Position numbers and translations under genes: made by a program. From positions 2,655,031 to 2,719,030 of the forward strand of contig NZ_LFZV01000001.1 in the NCBI RefSeq assembly GCF_001183965.1: a DNA stretch of 64,000 nucleotides, given 5' to 3'. This document shows positions 62,504 to 64,000 of this stretch, one piece after another; the first letter of the stretch is position 1, and each line of letters starts with the position of its first letter. The notes under the pieces were generated by a model. The model made no database searches. It worked only from the letters and a program-made list of their open reading frames with translations, and was not told the origin of the DNA. This DNA comes from Bacillus sp. FJAT-27916 (GTDB lineage: Bacteria; Bacillota; Bacilli; Bacillales; Pradoshiaceae).

Positions 62504-62551
62504 TCCATTCACTCCAGTCGAGATTCTACAATCTGTTAGAATCTTTTTAAA

Positions 62552-62839
62552 ATACAAAAAGCCCTTCCATCCCGGTAAAGGGACGAAAAGGCTTGAATTT
62601 CCGCGGTACCACCCTTATAGAATACCATTCTGGTCAGAATAATATTCCGCTTGGAATTCGTAACGTGAATGACTCGCCTCATCCTACTCACCTAATCAAG
62701 AAAGGATTTCGAAAGAGGACTCGGGGATGATCTTCCATGCAGCGTCTTTTACCAGGCTCCCACCCTTCCCGGCTCGCTAAAAAAGATTGGCTGATGTACT
62801 GTTCCCGTCTTCGTTTTGTGATATTTTCAATTGATTCGT
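62552..62839 (-). promoter_or_regulatory. T-box riboswitch (Ile) upstream of ileS
   Basis: Minus-strand leader with stem I (AGCGAGCCGGGAAGGGTGGG near 62775), specifier codon ATC at 62731-62729 within GAAGATCATCCCC, and the T-box core AGGGTGGTACCGCGGAAATT (62616-62597). Terminator AAGCCTTTTCGTCCC / GGGATGGAAGGGCTT (62594-62559) is followed by TTTGTATTTT. The specifier matches the isoleucine gene it precedes: uncharged tRNA-Ile should allow readthrough. Confidence 0.95.
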
Positions 62840-62845
62840 TAAGGT

Positions 62846-62875
62846 ATTATATTCAATTATGACCTCAAAAGTCAA
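62846..62875 (-). promoter_or_regulatory. Sigma-A promoter of ileS
   Basis: Minus strand: TTGACT (62875-62870), 18-nt spacer, perfect TATAAT (62851-62846), between the divIVA stop and the T-box. Confidence 0.85.
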
Positions 62876-62882
62876 GAGGTCC

Positions 62883-63392
62883 TTACATTTCTTCTTCTAA
62901 ATTAATATTAAGCTCGGTTGCATCGACATCATATTTCAAAAGCTTATCCCAATCCTCGCTGTTTAAGAGGTCAAGCTGAGCCTCAACGAGCATTTTAAAG
63001 CGCATTCTGAATACTTTTGATTGCTTTTTCAAATCTTCAATCTCAATAGCGATCTTTCTTGCTTTAGAGAGAGCTTCATTTACAATACGGTCAGCGTTCT
63101 TTTCGGCTTCCTTCATGATGAGCTTCGCTTCTTTTTGAGAGTTGCGTTTAACATCCTCTCCTGCTTCCTGTGCAATCACGATGGATTTATTCAAAGTCTC
63201 CTCAATGGTCGAGAAGTGCTCAAGGCGCTGTTCCAATTCTACAACTTTGTCTTCGAGTTCCTTCTTTTCTCTAATGACCAATTCATAATCCTTAATAATC
63301 TGGTCGAGGAATTCATTTACTTCGTCTTCATCGTAACCGCGGAATCCTCTGCCGAATTCCTTATTATGTATGTCTAGCGGTGATAATGGCAT
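62883..63392 (-). CDS. divIVA: Cell division initiation / polar scaffold protein DivIVA
   Basis: 169 aa from MPLSPLDIHNKEFGRGFRGYDEDEVNEFLD; GGAGGTG is 6 nt upstream, so the ATG three codons earlier was rejected. Peripheral membrane coiled-coil protein that binds curved membrane at septa and poles and, in Bacillus, places MinJ/MinCD and the chromosome anchor. The N-terminal lipid-binding domain (1-55) is followed by coiled coil to about 150. A perfect TATAAT near 63434-63429 may be its -10 box. Confidence 0.97.
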   Translation of the reverse strand: MPLSPLDIHNKEFGRGFRGYDEDEVNEFLDQIIKDYELVIREKKELEDKVVELEQRLEHFSTIEETLNKSIVIAQEAGEDVKRNSQKEAKLIMKEAEKNADRIVNEALSKARKIAIEIEDLKKQSKVFRMRFKMLVEAQLDLLNSEDWDKLLKYDVDATELNINLEEEM

Positions 63393-63478
63393 ATACTGCA
63401 CCTCCGAATACTAAGTCTTATCTATATTATTATACTATGCTTTCGACACGAATGGTGATAATCCTGTGAATTTCTCAA

Positions 63479-64000
63479 TTATTTTTGTAATCCTATGACA
63501 ACTTTCCATTTATCCTTTTTTGTTTTCCCCTCAATAGAAAGAAGTTTCATCCGGCCTGTTCCTCTTATGGAAAGAATATCACCTTGCTTCAATTCGTAGG
63601 AGGGGGATTCAATCTGACGATGGTTCACCTTGACACGGCCTTGCCCGATCAACAGCTGGCTTTTTTGACGGGAGAATGAGGCCGCATTTGCGATAATAGT
63701 ATCTAAACGCAGTGATGATGACGTGATCGCCGCCTCCCTCCAAGTCTCCGTTACGTCAATGATTTTCTCATGGTTGATTGATTCACATTTCACACCTACA
63801 TTGCCGACCTTTGTCAAATTAGCTTCCATATAAGGCGACACTGTCTTCGCGACCGCAAATTGAACCGTTTCTCCCTCAACCCATATATCACCATACATTT
63901 CCCTCTTTAACCCAAGTGACATCAGCGTCCCTAGTACTTGGCGATGATCAATCGTCGTGAATTTGGATGGATAGGACAACTGATAGAAAGCAATCTCATA
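63479..64000 (-). CDS. ylmH: YlmH family S4-domain RNA-binding protein (partial, N-terminus outside window)
   Basis: 174 codons visible, reading in from the right edge (YEIAFYQLSYPSKF...), so the TTG at 63979 is not a start. C-terminal S4 domain (SSLRLDTIIANAASFSRQKSQLLIGQGRVKVNHRQIESPSYELKQGD, here described rather than aligned) and the closing IEGKTKKDKWKV motif match B. subtilis YlmH. YlmH homologues have been implicated in 50S-associated ribosome rescue; note the RQC factor rqcH elsewhere in the window. It sits upstream of divIVA as in the division cluster of Firmicutes. Confidence 0.93.
   Translation of the reverse strand, partial: YEIAFYQLSYPSKFTTIDHRQVLGTLMSLGLKREMYGDIWVEGETVQFAVAKTVSPYMEANLTKVGNVGVKCESINHEKIIDVTETWREAAITSSSLRLDTIIANAASFSRQKSQLLIGQGRVKVNHRQIESPSYELKQGDILSIRGTGRMKLLSIEGKTKKDKWKVVIGLQK

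Overview
The window is a chromosomal segment of a spore-forming member of the Bacillaceae (Firmicutes). The evidence is near-complete conservation of the Bacillus subtilis gene order from ylmH-divIVA-ileS through pyr, rpoZ-priA-def-fmt, prkC/prpC, rpmB, fap/fab, smc-ftsY-ffh and trmD-rplS to rbgA-rnhB. Family-typical control elements (T-box, PyrR attenuators, FapR operator) and a 26-codon spoVM gene support this. Almost everything is on the minus strand; only rpmB and rqcH are on the plus strand. No species is claimed.

Layout, low to high coordinate (minus-strand transcription runs from high to low). 1-1534: 5' part of a group IIC intron with its reverse transcriptase, cut by the window edge and inserted directly behind the rnhB terminator. 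1.5-10.2 kb: rnhB, rbgA, a type I signal peptidase gene, rplS, trmD, rimM, ylqD, khpA, rpsP, ffh, ylxM, ftsY (ribosome maturation, tRNA modification, SRP secretion). 10.2-18.4 kb: smc, rnc and the fatty-acid regulon acpP-fabG-fabD-plsX-fapR. 18.4-24.6 kb: recG, sdaAA/AB, the fatty acid kinase-like yloV, yloU, and divergent rpmB. 24.7-39.8 kb: spoVM, thiN, rpe, rsgA, prkC, prpC, rlmN, rsmB, fmt, def, priA, coaBC, rpoZ, gmk, remA, yloC. 39.9-44.4 kb: calcium-type P-ATPase yloB and divergent rqcH. 44.5-46.3 kb: an accessory island with a GC-rich 74-bp tandem repeat array and an sdpRI-like repressor/immunity pair. 46.4-58.2 kb: the complete pyr operon pyrR-P-B-C-AA-AB-K-D-F-E with three PyrR-type leader elements. 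58.2-64 kb: rluD, lspA, T-box-controlled ileS, divIVA and the C-terminal part of ylmH.

The regions most unlike a standard annotation are: the roughly 9-copy 74-bp array between two convergent terminators (44541-45244); the IIC intron parked on a terminator; an sdpRI pair with no toxin genes in view and a perfect 24-bp operator palindrome; and a pyrR-pyrP leader in which an anti-Shine-Dalgarno segment could switch partners, suggesting translational rather than transcriptional control. Many start codons were moved from the longest reading frame to an internal codon that has a Shine-Dalgarno sequence and matches the family N-terminus; each entry says so. Comparisons with B. subtilis proteins are from memory, not from a search.
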